Notes under the pieces: generated by a model
The model's input: the letters and a program-made list of their open reading frames with translations, nothing else
Database searches by the model: none
What the model was told of the DNA's origin: nothing
From: a virus
IMG/VR virus record: IMGVR_UViG_3300020607_000011
Span: 1-36,568 of that record
Length of the DNA stretch: 36,568 bases
Reading direction: 5' to 3' (one strand)
In this document: positions 22,434-28,408 of the stretch, piece after piece
Position numbering within the stretch: position 1 is the first letter of the stretch
Layout of the letters: each line of letters begins with the position of its first letter
Position numbers and translations under genes: made by a program

Positions 22434-23291
22434 CTACATCCCTTTTAAAAATTTGTCACGCCAGAATGCCGCTTGCTGGTCGTCCATACCGGCGGCAATG
22501 GCTGCCTCTTGGCCCACCTCTGCAGCCTGCTTAATGGTCTGCTCGCGCGCGGCGCGTTCGAGCTTTTGCTTTTCGGCATCGCGAAAACCGCGTTGCAACT
22601 GCGGCAGGGCTTTAACCAGCCCGCCGAGGCTGTCGTTGCCGTCGTTGTATTGGCGGCCTTCGATAGCGTCGAGGATCGCTGTGGTTGCGGTGCCCATTGC
22701 ACCCTGCATGATGCTGGCCGAATCGCCCTCGAATACTTCAGCGACGCGTTTGGCGATTTCGGCACGTTCGGCGTAGTGCGCGACGCGTTCCTTGAGTTTT
22801 TTGGCGTAGCGGCCCAGGGCGCTGTGGCTAATCGTTAAACCTTTTTGGGCCAATAGATTAACCAGCTCCTGATAGCTGAGCTTTTTGTCAATCAGGTTGG
22901 CATCCAGCCAGGCGCGGGTTTCTGCGTTGAGTTTGTCGACGCTGCTGGTTTTGCCCCGGCCTGCGGCGCTGGCCGGTGGCTGGTAGTCCGGGTTATAAAT
23001 CTCCAGCCCGTGAGCCTTGTCGGAGTGCAGCCATTCAGCGCCTGCAGGCGTAATGTAGGCTGCCATCCACGGCAGAGCGACATCGGCGACACGCACGACG
23101 CTTACAAGCCCGACATCGGCCAGGTATTCGATGCTATCGCGCACGCGCTCGACGGTTGGCTCTAGCTCGGCATCGTTGAGCAACAGGTTGAGCAGTGTGC
23201 GTTCACCCAGCGGATTGGGCGCGTAAAAGGACAGGTGCTGCAAGATGCGCAGGCGGCGCAGGCGGTGCCGATGTTGCTCGGTATCAGTCAC
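22434..23291 (-). CDS. Fused Mu gp26-like winged helix and gp27-like (DUF3486) small terminase
   Basis: This 285-residue protein has two parts. Residues 1-95 have a winged-helix pattern (RLRRLRILQHLSFYAP, then SIEYLADVGLVSVVRV, then YITPAGAEWL) matching the small gp26-type protein (VpaChn25_0724-like) of Mu-like phages. Residues about 112-285 are DUF3486/gp27: SSVDKLNAETRAWLDANL, LTISHSALGRYAKKLKE and a C-terminal helical part. In Mu these are separate genes. The product probably recognises phage DNA for packaging. The start is GTG at 23291 with GGAG 9 bases upstream, and it overlaps the gp25-like gene by 8 bases. Confidence 0.82.
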   Translation of the reverse strand: MTDTEQHRHRLRRLRILQHLSFYAPNPLGERTLLNLLLNDAELEPTVERVRDSIEYLADVGLVSVVRVADVALPWMAAYITPAGAEWLHSDKAHGLEIYNPDYQPPASAAGRGKTSSVDKLNAETRAWLDANLIDKKLSYQELVNLLAQKGLTISHSALGRYAKKLKERVAHYAERAEIAKRVAEVFEGDSASIMQGAMGTATTAILDAIEGRQYNDGNDSLGGLVKALPQLQRGFRDAEKQKLERAAREQTIKQAAEVGQEAAIAAGMDDQQAAFWRDKFLKGM

Positions 23292-23700
23292 GCTTGCGCT
23301 CCAGGGCCGACTTGATTTCGCTGATTATGGTCGATAGGCGGTCGTCCTGGGCCTGCTCCATTTTGCCGATGGTTTTGTTTAGGTCGCGCGCGATACCGCT
23401 GAGCCGTTCGTGAACGGCCTGCATTTGCTTTTCAAAGACCGCAGCCAGCTTGCCGGTTTCGCCTTTGCTCGCAAACTCGCTGCTGATGTGCTGTTGCAGC
23501 TCGACAAACATCTCGTCGTGTTTATTCAGGCGCTGGTTGTGCTGGTCGATCATTCGGCGGTTTTCATTGAGACGGTCATCCTGCAGGTCGTCGATTTGGT
23601 TGTCGCCCTTGTCGCGCCGTGACACGGCGTACTTGTGCCAGGTAAAGCCGATACCCAGCAAGCCGATAATCGTCGCCGCAAATGCTTCAATGCTGATCAT
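23284..23700 (-). CDS. Mu gp25-like membrane-anchored coiled coil (DUF2730-like)
   Basis: This 138-residue protein has residues 5-21 as one membrane segment (AFAATIIGLLGIGFTW), followed by basic residues and a long charged helix rich in Asp, Gln, Arg and Glu to the C-terminus. This is the DUF2730/gp25 layout. The start at 23700 is chosen from the ATGA overlap with the DksA-like gene and the GGGGG before it; an ATG 4 codons earlier is possible. It lies among lysis and packaging genes. It could help lysis or membrane association, but its role is unproven in Mu as well. Confidence 0.78.
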   Translation of the reverse strand: MISIEAFAATIIGLLGIGFTWHKYAVSRRDKGDNQIDDLQDDRLNENRRMIDQHNQRLNKHDEMFVELQQHISSEFASKGETGKLAAVFEKQMQAVHERLSGIARDLNKTIGKMEQAQDDRLSTIISEIKSALERKRD

Positions 23701-23924
23701 CGTTGCCCCCATTTTTCGTGCGCGGTTTTGCAGTCAACACAGCGGGCGGCTAGCGGGTGGATTTTCAGCCGCTCTTTGGGGATCGGGTCGCCGCAATCAA
23801 TGCAGATAATCTGGCCAAATTCGTCCTTTTCCTGATCCGGTTGGGGGGCGCGATTTTGGGCGTTTTTGAGCGCGTGGTCGCGCTGCATCATTTCCAGGTC
23901 TTTGGCGTGGTCGAGGTCGTCCAT
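23697..23924 (-). CDS. DksA/TraR-type C4 zinc finger protein
   Basis: This 75-residue protein has an N-terminal helix rich in Asp and Met (DLDHAKDLEMMQRDHALKN) and a C-terminal zinc finger with CIDCGDPIP and ARCVDCKTAHEKW, giving Cys-x2-Cys...Cys-x2-Cys. Small TraR/DksA-like proteins bind in the secondary channel of RNA polymerase and mimic DksA-ppGpp effects. Many Mu-like phages carry one near the lysis genes. It overlaps the hydrolase gene by one base and the gp25-like gene by 4. It may tune host transcription late in infection. Confidence 0.88.
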   Translation of the reverse strand: MDDLDHAKDLEMMQRDHALKNAQNRAPQPDQEKDEFGQIICIDCGDPIPKERLKIHPLAARCVDCKTAHEKWGQR

Positions 23925-24499
23925 CAGGGCTTGGCTCCACGGGCGGTTTTGTTGATGTGGTCAGCCAGTGGCACGAGGTTGGGGGAGCGGAAATAGTGCG
24001 AATGGTTTAAGGAAAACCGCCCCGGCGAGCTGTCAATAAAAGGCTTGTTTTGAATGCGCGGGTCGGGTGCGCCTTTGTAGCCTGATTGGCCCATCGCGCC
24101 GAAATCGTGCCACCAGAGCATTTTGCCGAGCGTGAGCGCGACGTCGTATTGGTTGTGGTAGTTATAAAGGTGCGTCATGCCGTGGCGCGGGAACGTGAAG
24201 TCGTCGTTCATCGCTGCGCCGAAAAACCACACCCGACCAAAACGAGCACCCATTTCCATAGCTCGCAGGGTCAACAGGCAGCCGTAGCTGTGGGCAATCA
24301 CCCAGTCGCCGGGTTGGTGGTGTTCAAGGATGATTTCGGCATTTTTGCGCTGCCGGGTGCGTGAGCGTGCGCCGAATGCGGAAACGCGCGGGTAACTGAT
24401 GTCAACACCGCTGTGGCCCAGTTTGTTGAGTTCGCTGTAAAGTCGGTCGATGTTGCCCTCGCCGTTGCTGCGAATACCGTTGATGCTCAAAAATCTCAT
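23924..24499 (-). CDS. Alpha/beta-hydrolase-like protein in the lysis region
   Basis: This 191-residue protein has a classic strand-nucleophile elbow, WVIAHSYGCLLTLRA, with Ser71 in AHSYG (a variant of G-x-S-x-G). Asp119 in NQYDVAL and His166 or His168 in NHSHYF fall where the rest of a catalytic triad is expected. The N-terminus (FLSINGIRSNGEGNIDRLY) fits the first strand and oxyanion loop. There is no signal peptide, so it acts in the cytoplasm or leaves with lysis. The substrate is unknown: lipid, ester or peptide bonds are all possible. It is coupled with the amidase by a 4-base overlap, so a role in lysis (LysB-like esterase) is possible but not shown. Confidence 0.72.
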   Translation of the reverse strand: MRFLSINGIRSNGEGNIDRLYSELNKLGHSGVDISYPRVSAFGARSRTRQRKNAEIILEHHQPGDWVIAHSYGCLLTLRAMEMGARFGRVWFFGAAMNDDFTFPRHGMTHLYNYHNQYDVALTLGKMLWWHDFGAMGQSGYKGAPDPRIQNKPFIDSSPGRFSLNHSHYFRSPNLVPLADHINKTARGAKP

Positions 24500-24999
24500 T
24501 GGTTATTTCCTTTGCAAGCTGGGTAGCGATTGGGGTGGCTGAGGTCGGGCCAGTGGTTGGCGTTTAGCCAGGTCTGCACGTCGAAGCCGGGGCAGGTTTT
24601 GCCGCTGTCGAGGTCGCAGTGCCCTAATACGTGCTGATTGCCGATGTTGAATAGACTTTGCAAACCGAGCACCAGGCGGCGCAGGGATTGCAATTGGCAT
24701 TCGGTGTATTGATCGTGGCCGATCAGGCAGATGCCGACGCTGTTGGCGTTGTGTCCTTTCACGTGCGCACCGGTTTCGTTCAGCGCCCGACCGGGCGTGA
24801 TCTGCCCGGCCAGGTCGATGACGTAGTGATAACCGATATGCCGCAGGCGTGGTGATACGTTGTTTTTTACTTCACGTTTAAACCCTCGTTCGTGGTGCCA
24901 ATTGTCTATGTCTTCTGCGCTCCACCACGCGCCATTGGGCACATCCGCACAATGGATGATGATGCGGTCAATGTTGGCGGTGTCGCGAAGGTTGGACAT
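24496..24999 (-). CDS. Endolysin, N-acetylmuramoyl-L-alanine amidase (Amidase_2, T7 lysozyme-like)
   Basis: This 167-residue zinc amidase cuts between N-acetylmuramic acid and L-alanine in peptidoglycan. The zinc ligands His16 (IIIHCADV), His127 (VLGHCDL) and Cys136 (KTCPGFD), with Tyr58 (GYHYVI) and Lys134, line up with those of T7 lysozyme (His17, His122, Cys130, Tyr46, Lys128). There is no signal peptide, so it would need a holin, but no clear holin gene was found. It is the first gene of the packaging/lysis late operon. Its proposed promoter starts RNA about 23 bases before the ATG at 24999. Confidence 0.92.
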   Translation of the reverse strand: MSNLRDTANIDRIIIHCADVPNGAWWSAEDIDNWHHERGFKREVKNNVSPRLRHIGYHYVIDLAGQITPGRALNETGAHVKGHNANSVGICLIGHDQYTECQLQSLRRLVLGLQSLFNIGNQHVLGHCDLDSGKTCPGFDVQTWLNANHWPDLSHPNRYPACKGNNQ

Positions 25000-25028
25000 G
25001 GCTGCTTCAGTCAGTTGCTGAGAGCCTA

Positions 25029-25072
25029 ATTCTACGGGGGGGAGGGTGCGATCTTGACCGGGAAGTGGTTCC
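25029..25072 (-). promoter_or_regulatory. Activator-type late promoter of the lysis-packaging operon
   Basis: The palindrome GGAAGTGGTTCC is at 25061-25072. A -10 hexamer TAGAAT (25034-25029 on the - strand, 5 of 6 consensus) has no recognisable -35 at the right distance (TCAAGA). The expected RNA start is near 25022. The palindrome is then centred near -44, as for Mor/C activators in Mu. The 15-base block at 25059-25073 is identical to that at 16172-16186. Confidence 0.62.
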
Positions 25073-25099
25073 GGCCTGGGGGGGTGGGGTGGAGTTTTT

Positions 25100-25127
25100 A
25101 GTCTACGCAGATTAAGGCGCAGTGCAA
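25100..25127 (-). promoter_or_regulatory. Possible sigma-70 type promoter
   Basis: On the - strand TTGCAC (25127-25122) and TAGACT (25105-25100) are separated by 16 bases, each with 4 of 6 consensus matches. It lies between the 55-residue gene and the amidase operon, upstream of the operator-containing promoter. It may be coincidental. Confidence 0.3.
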
Positions 25128-25158
25128 ATGGTTGGGGGCTGGCCTTCTGTTCTAGCTG

Positions 25159-25326
25159 TTATGAGTCTTTCGCCTTTTCCAGCGCGGCAGCCCAAATCCC
25201 CTGAAACTCTGCCCATGCGCCATCCGAGGGAAGAGAGCCCAGATCGCATGCGTTGTTGCTGTGCATGATGATCTCTTCGTCAATCTCTTCGATTAGGTTG
25301 TCAGGTATTTCAAGGGTTATTTTCAT
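25159..25326 (-). CDS. Small acidic protein, probable cassette gene, function unknown
   Basis: This 55-residue protein starts MKITLEIPDNLIEEIDEEI, a strand-helix opening that resembles small ribbon-helix-helix or Arc-like proteins, followed by an Asp/Ser-poor helix ending AAALEKAKDS. The ATG at 25326 has GGAGAGC closely upstream; a longer reading from 25626 overlaps the HNH gene and is rejected. The TAA stop (25159-25161) falls in a GTTATGA box, the same feature seen in the other cassette genes. I do not recognise its function; an antitoxin-like role is only a guess from the first strand. Confidence 0.6.
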   Translation of the reverse strand: MKITLEIPDNLIEEIDEEIIMHSNNACDLGSLPSDGAWAEFQGIWAAALEKAKDS

Positions 25327-25362
25327 CCTGCTCTCCGATCTAGGCGCGCCTTGTATGGTGCT

Positions 25363-25406
25363 GTATAACACGCCAAACAAGCAGGCCGTATAATCACCTG
25401 TTATAA
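25363..25406 (+). other. Possible short attC-like site (site 4)
   Basis: TATAAC (25364-25369) and GTTATAA (25400-25406) bracket 44 bases. The left arm, TATAACACGCCAAACAAG, resembles the start of Vibrio-type attC sites (TATAACAAACGCCTCAAG). The L arms pair poorly, and it is short for an attC. It is supported mainly by its place between two putative cassettes and by GTTA being the stop of the HNH gene. Confidence 0.35.
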
Positions 25407-25715
25407 CGCTAATTCGCCTTGGCCACTTTCGCGGCGCAACCGTTCGCGTCGGTTCTTTCTTCGCATCTCTGCATCGTGCCCGTTGTGGCATTTTTGGCAG
25501 AGCGCAGCCAGGTTCAGAAAGCTGGCCGCTTCCGGTCGGTGGTCGTAAACGTGCGCCGTGGTCAACACCACCTTGCTGCCTGTTTTTGGGTGCGGCTTCC
25601 CGTTCTCGGCTCCGCACCACTCGCACTTGTTTTTTGCTCGGTAGTGCCTGATAAACCGGCTGCGTAATTTCCAGTCTTTCGGGTATCTCGCTTTCATTTC
25701 CGGTCGTATCGGCAT
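25401..25715 (-). CDS. HNH endonuclease, probable cassette gene
   Basis: This 104-residue HNH nuclease has CEWCG (first zinc pair), the catalytic TTAHVYDHRPEA with its His, the Asn in FLNLAALC, and CQKCHNGHD with the second Cys pair and final His. Such small HNH proteins nick or cut DNA with a metal ion. Many phages place one beside the terminase, where it aids packaging. Here it lies 3.6 kb away, in the cassette-like region, so its role may differ. The ATG at 25715 is preceded by GGAG with 6 bases of spacing; a TTG two codons earlier is unlikely. The TAA stop is within the GTTA box at 25400-25403. Confidence 0.87.
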   Translation of the reverse strand: MPIRPEMKARYPKDWKLRSRFIRHYRAKNKCEWCGAENGKPHPKTGSKVVLTTAHVYDHRPEAASFLNLAALCQKCHNGHDAEMRRKNRRERLRRESGQGELAL

Positions 25716-25728
25716 AATCAACTCCGCG

Positions 25729-25803
25729 TTATAACAAGTCGGTCAAGTTCGCCCTTCGGGCGGGACGCTCGCAAGCTCGCGCCCCTTACCTCGGTCGTTA
25801 CCT
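25729..25803 (+). other. attC-like integron recombination site (site 3)
   Basis: TTATAAC (25729-25735) and GTTACCT (25797-25803) are the outer boxes, 75 bases apart end to end. The inner arms TCAAGTTCGCCC and GCGCCCCTTACC match the L'' (TCAAG) and L' (CCCTTA) arms of gammaproteobacterial attC sites. Between them are two small hairpins (GCCCTTCGGGC and GCGCGAGCTTGCGAGC on the - strand). The same order and spacing occur in Vibrio repeats (TATAACAAACGCCTCAAG ... CCCCTTAGGCGGGCGTTA). It is the most convincing of the four sites. Confidence 0.68.
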
Positions 25804-26049
25804 GGCGCAAACATGCGCTTCATCTTCAAGAATAAAGGTCATGCAGTCCGGGCATTCACCTACGACCTTTTCACCTTCGTCCTGCAACCCCTTCGCCACG
25901 CCTTCCAGTAATTCGCCCAGTGCGTTTCGGTCTTTTGCATACGGCGCGGAGAACTCCAATATTCCGTCTCCGAAAGTAAGTCGGTAACGAACATTGCCAC
26001 GTAACAATGCGTTCAACTCAAAATCGTCTTTCTTTGCTTCGCTCATCAT
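25798..26049 (-). CDS. Small zinc-ribbon-like protein, probable cassette gene
   Basis: This 83-residue protein has an N-terminus of two Mets and SEAKKDDFELNALL, nearly the same as in the gene at 18150-18356; from residue 16 on it is unrelated. The body is a strand-rich segment (VRYRLTFGDGILEFSAPYAK) and a helix (ALGELLEGVAKGLQ). The C-terminus VVGECPDCMTFILEDEAHVC has Cys-x2-Cys plus His and Cys, a likely zinc ribbon. GGAGAGG and the start codons lie inside the attC-like site at 25999-26076, and the TAA stop (25798-25800) is in the GTTA box of the next site. It is probably nucleic-acid or protein binding; the specific function is unknown. Confidence 0.75.
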   Translation of the reverse strand: MMSEAKKDDFELNALLRGNVRYRLTFGDGILEFSAPYAKDRNALGELLEGVAKGLQDEGEKVVGECPDCMTFILEDEAHVCAR

Positions 26050-26076
26050 TCCTCTCCGGTTAACTTGTCGTTATGC
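25999..26076 (+). other. attC-like integron recombination site (site 2)
   Basis: ACGTAAC (25999-26005) and GTTATGC (26070-26076) enclose 78 bases, the same length as site 1. AAC (26015-26017) can pair with GTT (26059-26061), C26019 with G26058, and T26018 is extrahelical. The block 26022-26065 is identical to that in site 1, after which one base differs and GTCGTTA is again shared, the identity ending at the recombination box. The TAA stop of the ATPase gene uses TTA at 26071-26073. Confidence 0.62.
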
Positions 26077-26985
26077 CCCACCAACATCGCCACCCATCAA
26101 CCTGACAACATACCCACTACCCTTTTTGGCTTTCTCAATCTGCCAGTGGATGCCGTTGTAGCGATCCAGTTGTTTGTTGGCGGCGTTGTCGTTGCGTTCG
26201 CGGCCGACGCTGCGCAGTAGCTCGGCTTTGTTTTGCTCCGGGTGGGCCTGCAGGCTGGCTTTGATACTGTCGATGAATGACTTATCTGCCTCGCTGGTGC
26301 GGGCCTCCTGGATGTCGAGTGCGGTCAGCCCAAGGGTTTGGGTGTTGATGCGCCAGGCGCAATCACTGATGCCGCCACGGTCTTTTTCCGCTGTGAGCAG
26401 GTAGTCGATGCGGCCTGCCGTTTGATCCAGTTGCAGCAGTGAAAACATGTTGTCGCAGCTGTTATAGATGTTGTTGCTGCCTTCGTAGTTTTTGCCGTCT
26501 TTATTGGCGTGGTTGAGCACTAACACGGTGGCACCGGCATCGCGCAAATTTTTCAACAGGGTCATGGCGTAGAGCGCGCCGGAGTCGCTGCGAATGTTGC
26601 CGATGTCGCGCAGACTATCGAGCACGACCAGTGTGCCGGTGAGTTCGTCGCGGTTGGCGTCGGCCAAGTGTTCCAGCATTTGCGCGGGGGTTAAATTGCT
26701 CACGCCGCGCTGCACATAATGCAGTGACGGGCAGGGCTCGATCAGCTTTTGCAAAATGCCGCGATCATTGAGCACTTGAATGGGGTTGTCGTAATCGAGA
26801 TAGATCACCTGGTTGTGCTGCGCGGCCAATTTTGCGATGGCGAGTGCCAGCCAGCTTTTGCCCTGCCCGCCTGCGGCGTAAACGAGGGTGATTTGTTCCT
26901 GGGCAACAAAGTCGGGGATTAGCCACTCGGTGTGCTGATTGAAATGGTTGGACGTGAGGGCGTGGTGGGTGATGAAGTCGAGCAT
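26071..26985 (-). CDS. RecA-fold ATPase, RepA/AAA_25-like
   Basis: This 304-residue protein has Walker A AAGGQGKSWLA with Lys43, Walker B TLVVLDSL with Asp123, and a sensor-like LNHANKDG near residue 160. The layout resembles RepA-type hexameric helicases and AAA_25 proteins that unwind DNA or load replication proteins. The C-terminal 70 residues form a separate helical domain with Arg/Lys near the end (KAKKGSGYVV). AAGGA is 7 bases before the ATG at 26985, only 2 bases after the Mor-like stop. Replication, recombination or a control role next to Mor are all possible. It is probably the last gene of the early/middle operon; its stop is in the GTTATGC box next to the cassettes. Confidence 0.8.
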   Translation of the reverse strand: MLDFITHHALTSNHFNQHTEWLIPDFVAQEQITLVYAAGGQGKSWLALAIAKLAAQHNQVIYLDYDNPIQVLNDRGILQKLIEPCPSLHYVQRGVSNLTPAQMLEHLADANRDELTGTLVVLDSLRDIGNIRSDSGALYAMTLLKNLRDAGATVLVLNHANKDGKNYEGSNNIYNSCDNMFSLLQLDQTAGRIDYLLTAEKDRGGISDCAWRINTQTLGLTALDIQEARTSEADKSFIDSIKASLQAHPEQNKAELLRSVGRERNDNAANKQLDRYNGIHWQIEKAKKGSGYVVRLMGGDVGGA

Positions 26986-26987
26986 TT

Positions 26988-27371
26988 TTAGTCCTTAAAT
27001 AAATCAATTTGCTGGGTTTCGGTTTCCGCTTTGGCGCGGGCTTTGATCGCCCGCACCCAGCGGTCTGATACGTTGAACTCTCCGGCCAGGTCAACGGTGC
27101 GGGCACCGCGATTGCTGGCTTCAATAATTTTTTGTTGTTGCTGGCGGGCGAGTACGTTTTTGCAGTTGGGGAGGTAAAACTGCTCGCCGCTGTAGTGTTC
27201 GATGAGAGTGCGCAGTGCTGTTTCGCCGATAATTGGATTTAGCCAGTGCCCGGCGCTGTATTTGACCGGCACTTTGAGTTCGCGCCCGCCGCGTGCGTTG
27301 ACGATGGCGCGCACGGCTTCGGTGCCGATAACGTCGATGAGATCAGCGATGGTGGCGGGGATATAATCCAT
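26988..27371 (-). CDS. mor: Mor-family transcription activator
   Basis: This 127-residue middle/late gene activator has a dimerisation region IADLIDVIGTEAVRAIVN, the beta-strand motif GGRELKVPVKY (the G-G-x-x-x-x-x-P typical of Mor/C) and a C-terminal helix-turn-helix TVDLAGEFNVSDRWVRAIKAR. Mor and C bind inverted repeats centred near -44 and recruit RNA polymerase to promoters with poor -35 boxes. The two palindromic promoters at 25029-25072 and 16143-16185 fit. The gene overlaps its upstream neighbour by 3 bases. I see no separate C-type activator, so this one may serve both middle and late control. Confidence 0.9.
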   Translation of the reverse strand: MDYIPATIADLIDVIGTEAVRAIVNARGGRELKVPVKYSAGHWLNPIIGETALRTLIEHYSGEQFYLPNCKNVLARQQQQKIIEASNRGARTVDLAGEFNVSDRWVRAIKARAKAETETQQIDLFKD

Positions 27372-27961
27372 TAGCGTTTTAGCGCCTCAATTTCTGCGCG
27401 CAGCTTTTCGATTTGCGGTAGCAGTTCGTCATTACCGGCACGCTCGCGCATGGTTTCGAGGTGTTTAAGCTCGCTGAGCTTGCTGTTTAAACGCTGTTTA
27501 AAGTTGTTTTTTTGCTGGGTTTTAACGTCGGCTGTGTGATCTTCCCAGCGGCGTTCGTTGAGCCACCGTTCGGCATACGCCGGGGTCGACGTTCGGGTTT
27601 TGCGCGCGGCTGCTTCACGCTTGGCTTCTGCCAGTATGCGGTGGTATTGCTCGTCGCTGATCGGGTCGAGCTTGACCCACGACAGCGCCGTTCTTTGGAG
27701 TGGAGCAAAGCTTTTTCCATAGGCTGCCCGGAACTCTTCAAGCCGCTGCTTTTCCGTCTGGCTCAGTTCTGCAAGCCAGTTTTTGTTTTCACGTTTCGTC
27801 GCTTCCTTTTTGGCCTGGTCACCAAACCCCCTTTTGCTCAGGAATTCCCAAAGCCACAGCGCATGGTTAAGGCGTTCCTCGGCGTTTTCGCAATTCGGTA
27901 GGGCGCGAATAAAGTAGTCACGCACAAAGTCGATCTGGGCTTTGGTGGCGGTCTGTTTCAT
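27371..27961 (-). CDS. Conserved phage protein of unknown function
   Basis: This 196-residue protein has the N-terminal segment ATKAQIDFVRDYFIRALPN, a middle with LSWVKLDPISDEQYHRILAEA, and RWLNERRWEDH, all helical and charged, ending in a coiled coil (KLSELKHLETMRERAGNDE and onwards). The RRWED motif is also found in replication-initiator-type proteins of phages. The ATG at 27961 is set by the ATGA overlap with GemA and GGAG 8 bases upstream; a longer reading from 28003 is rejected. It sits between GemA and Mor, so it may act in replication or control. No family is known to me. Confidence 0.65.
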   Translation of the reverse strand: MKQTATKAQIDFVRDYFIRALPNCENAEERLNHALWLWEFLSKRGFGDQAKKEATKRENKNWLAELSQTEKQRLEEFRAAYGKSFAPLQRTALSWVKLDPISDEQYHRILAEAKREAAARKTRTSTPAYAERWLNERRWEDHTADVKTQQKNNFKQRLNSKLSELKHLETMRERAGNDELLPQIEKLRAEIEALKR

Positions 27962-28404
27962 GTGTCTTGCTCCGTGGCTTGGCACTCCACGCGCTCGCGC
28001 CATTTTTTCAGCGACTCAATCACAGTGGTGGCTTGTCGTTCATTGCGCAGCCAATCAACACGGTCGATGCCGGTCAGGCGTTTTGCAAACTTATTGAGAT
28101 TGGTTTCTGTGGGATTTTTGACGATGCCGTCATTGCCCATCTCTATCCACAGTGCGCGGATTTTATCGAGCTGGGTTTTGCTGAGTTTGTGCGCGCTGGC
28201 GGGGCTTTTCTTTTTGCTGCGGCCTGGCTTCCAGCCCAGCGCCTTGAGGTGCATGACCACTTTGTAACGCCCGTGCATGTCCAGGTCGCGGCTGCTGTTT
28301 ACCCGTGCAACCGTCCAGAGCATGGAGCGATACGTGTCGTCATCCATGCCCAGCTCTTTTTTGGCGATGTGAATCTGAGCGAGTTGGTTGTTGCGGTTGG
28401 CCAC
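27958..28404 (-). CDS. gemA: Mu gp16/GemA-like regulatory protein (DUF1018)
   Basis: This 148-residue protein contains NNQLAQIHIAKKELGMDDD near the start and the SMLWTVARVNSSRDLDMHGR segment, which mark the gp16/GemA (DUF1018) family. The C-terminus is basic and helical (KFAKRLTGIDRVDWLRNERQ). In Mu, GemA modulates host gene expression and DNA supercoiling. A GTG at 28404, 4 bases after the preceding stop, is chosen as start. ATG codons at 28449 and 28509 are in frame but overlap the neighbouring gene and add a Pro/Trp-rich, unlikely N-terminus. The start remains uncertain. Confidence 0.82.
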   Translation of the reverse strand: MANRNNQLAQIHIAKKELGMDDDTYRSMLWTVARVNSSRDLDMHGRYKVVMHLKALGWKPGRSKKKSPASAHKLSKTQLDKIRALWIEMGNDGIVKNPTETNLNKFAKRLTGIDRVDWLRNERQATTVIESLKKWRERVECQATEQDT

Positions 28405-28408
28405 GGTG

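Noticed and set aside
25101-25164. Fifth, degenerate attC-like site (GTCTAC ... GTTATGA)
   Set aside because: The left box lacks the AAC core and pairing is limited to AAGGC/GCCTT; it may be the original phage flank of the array.
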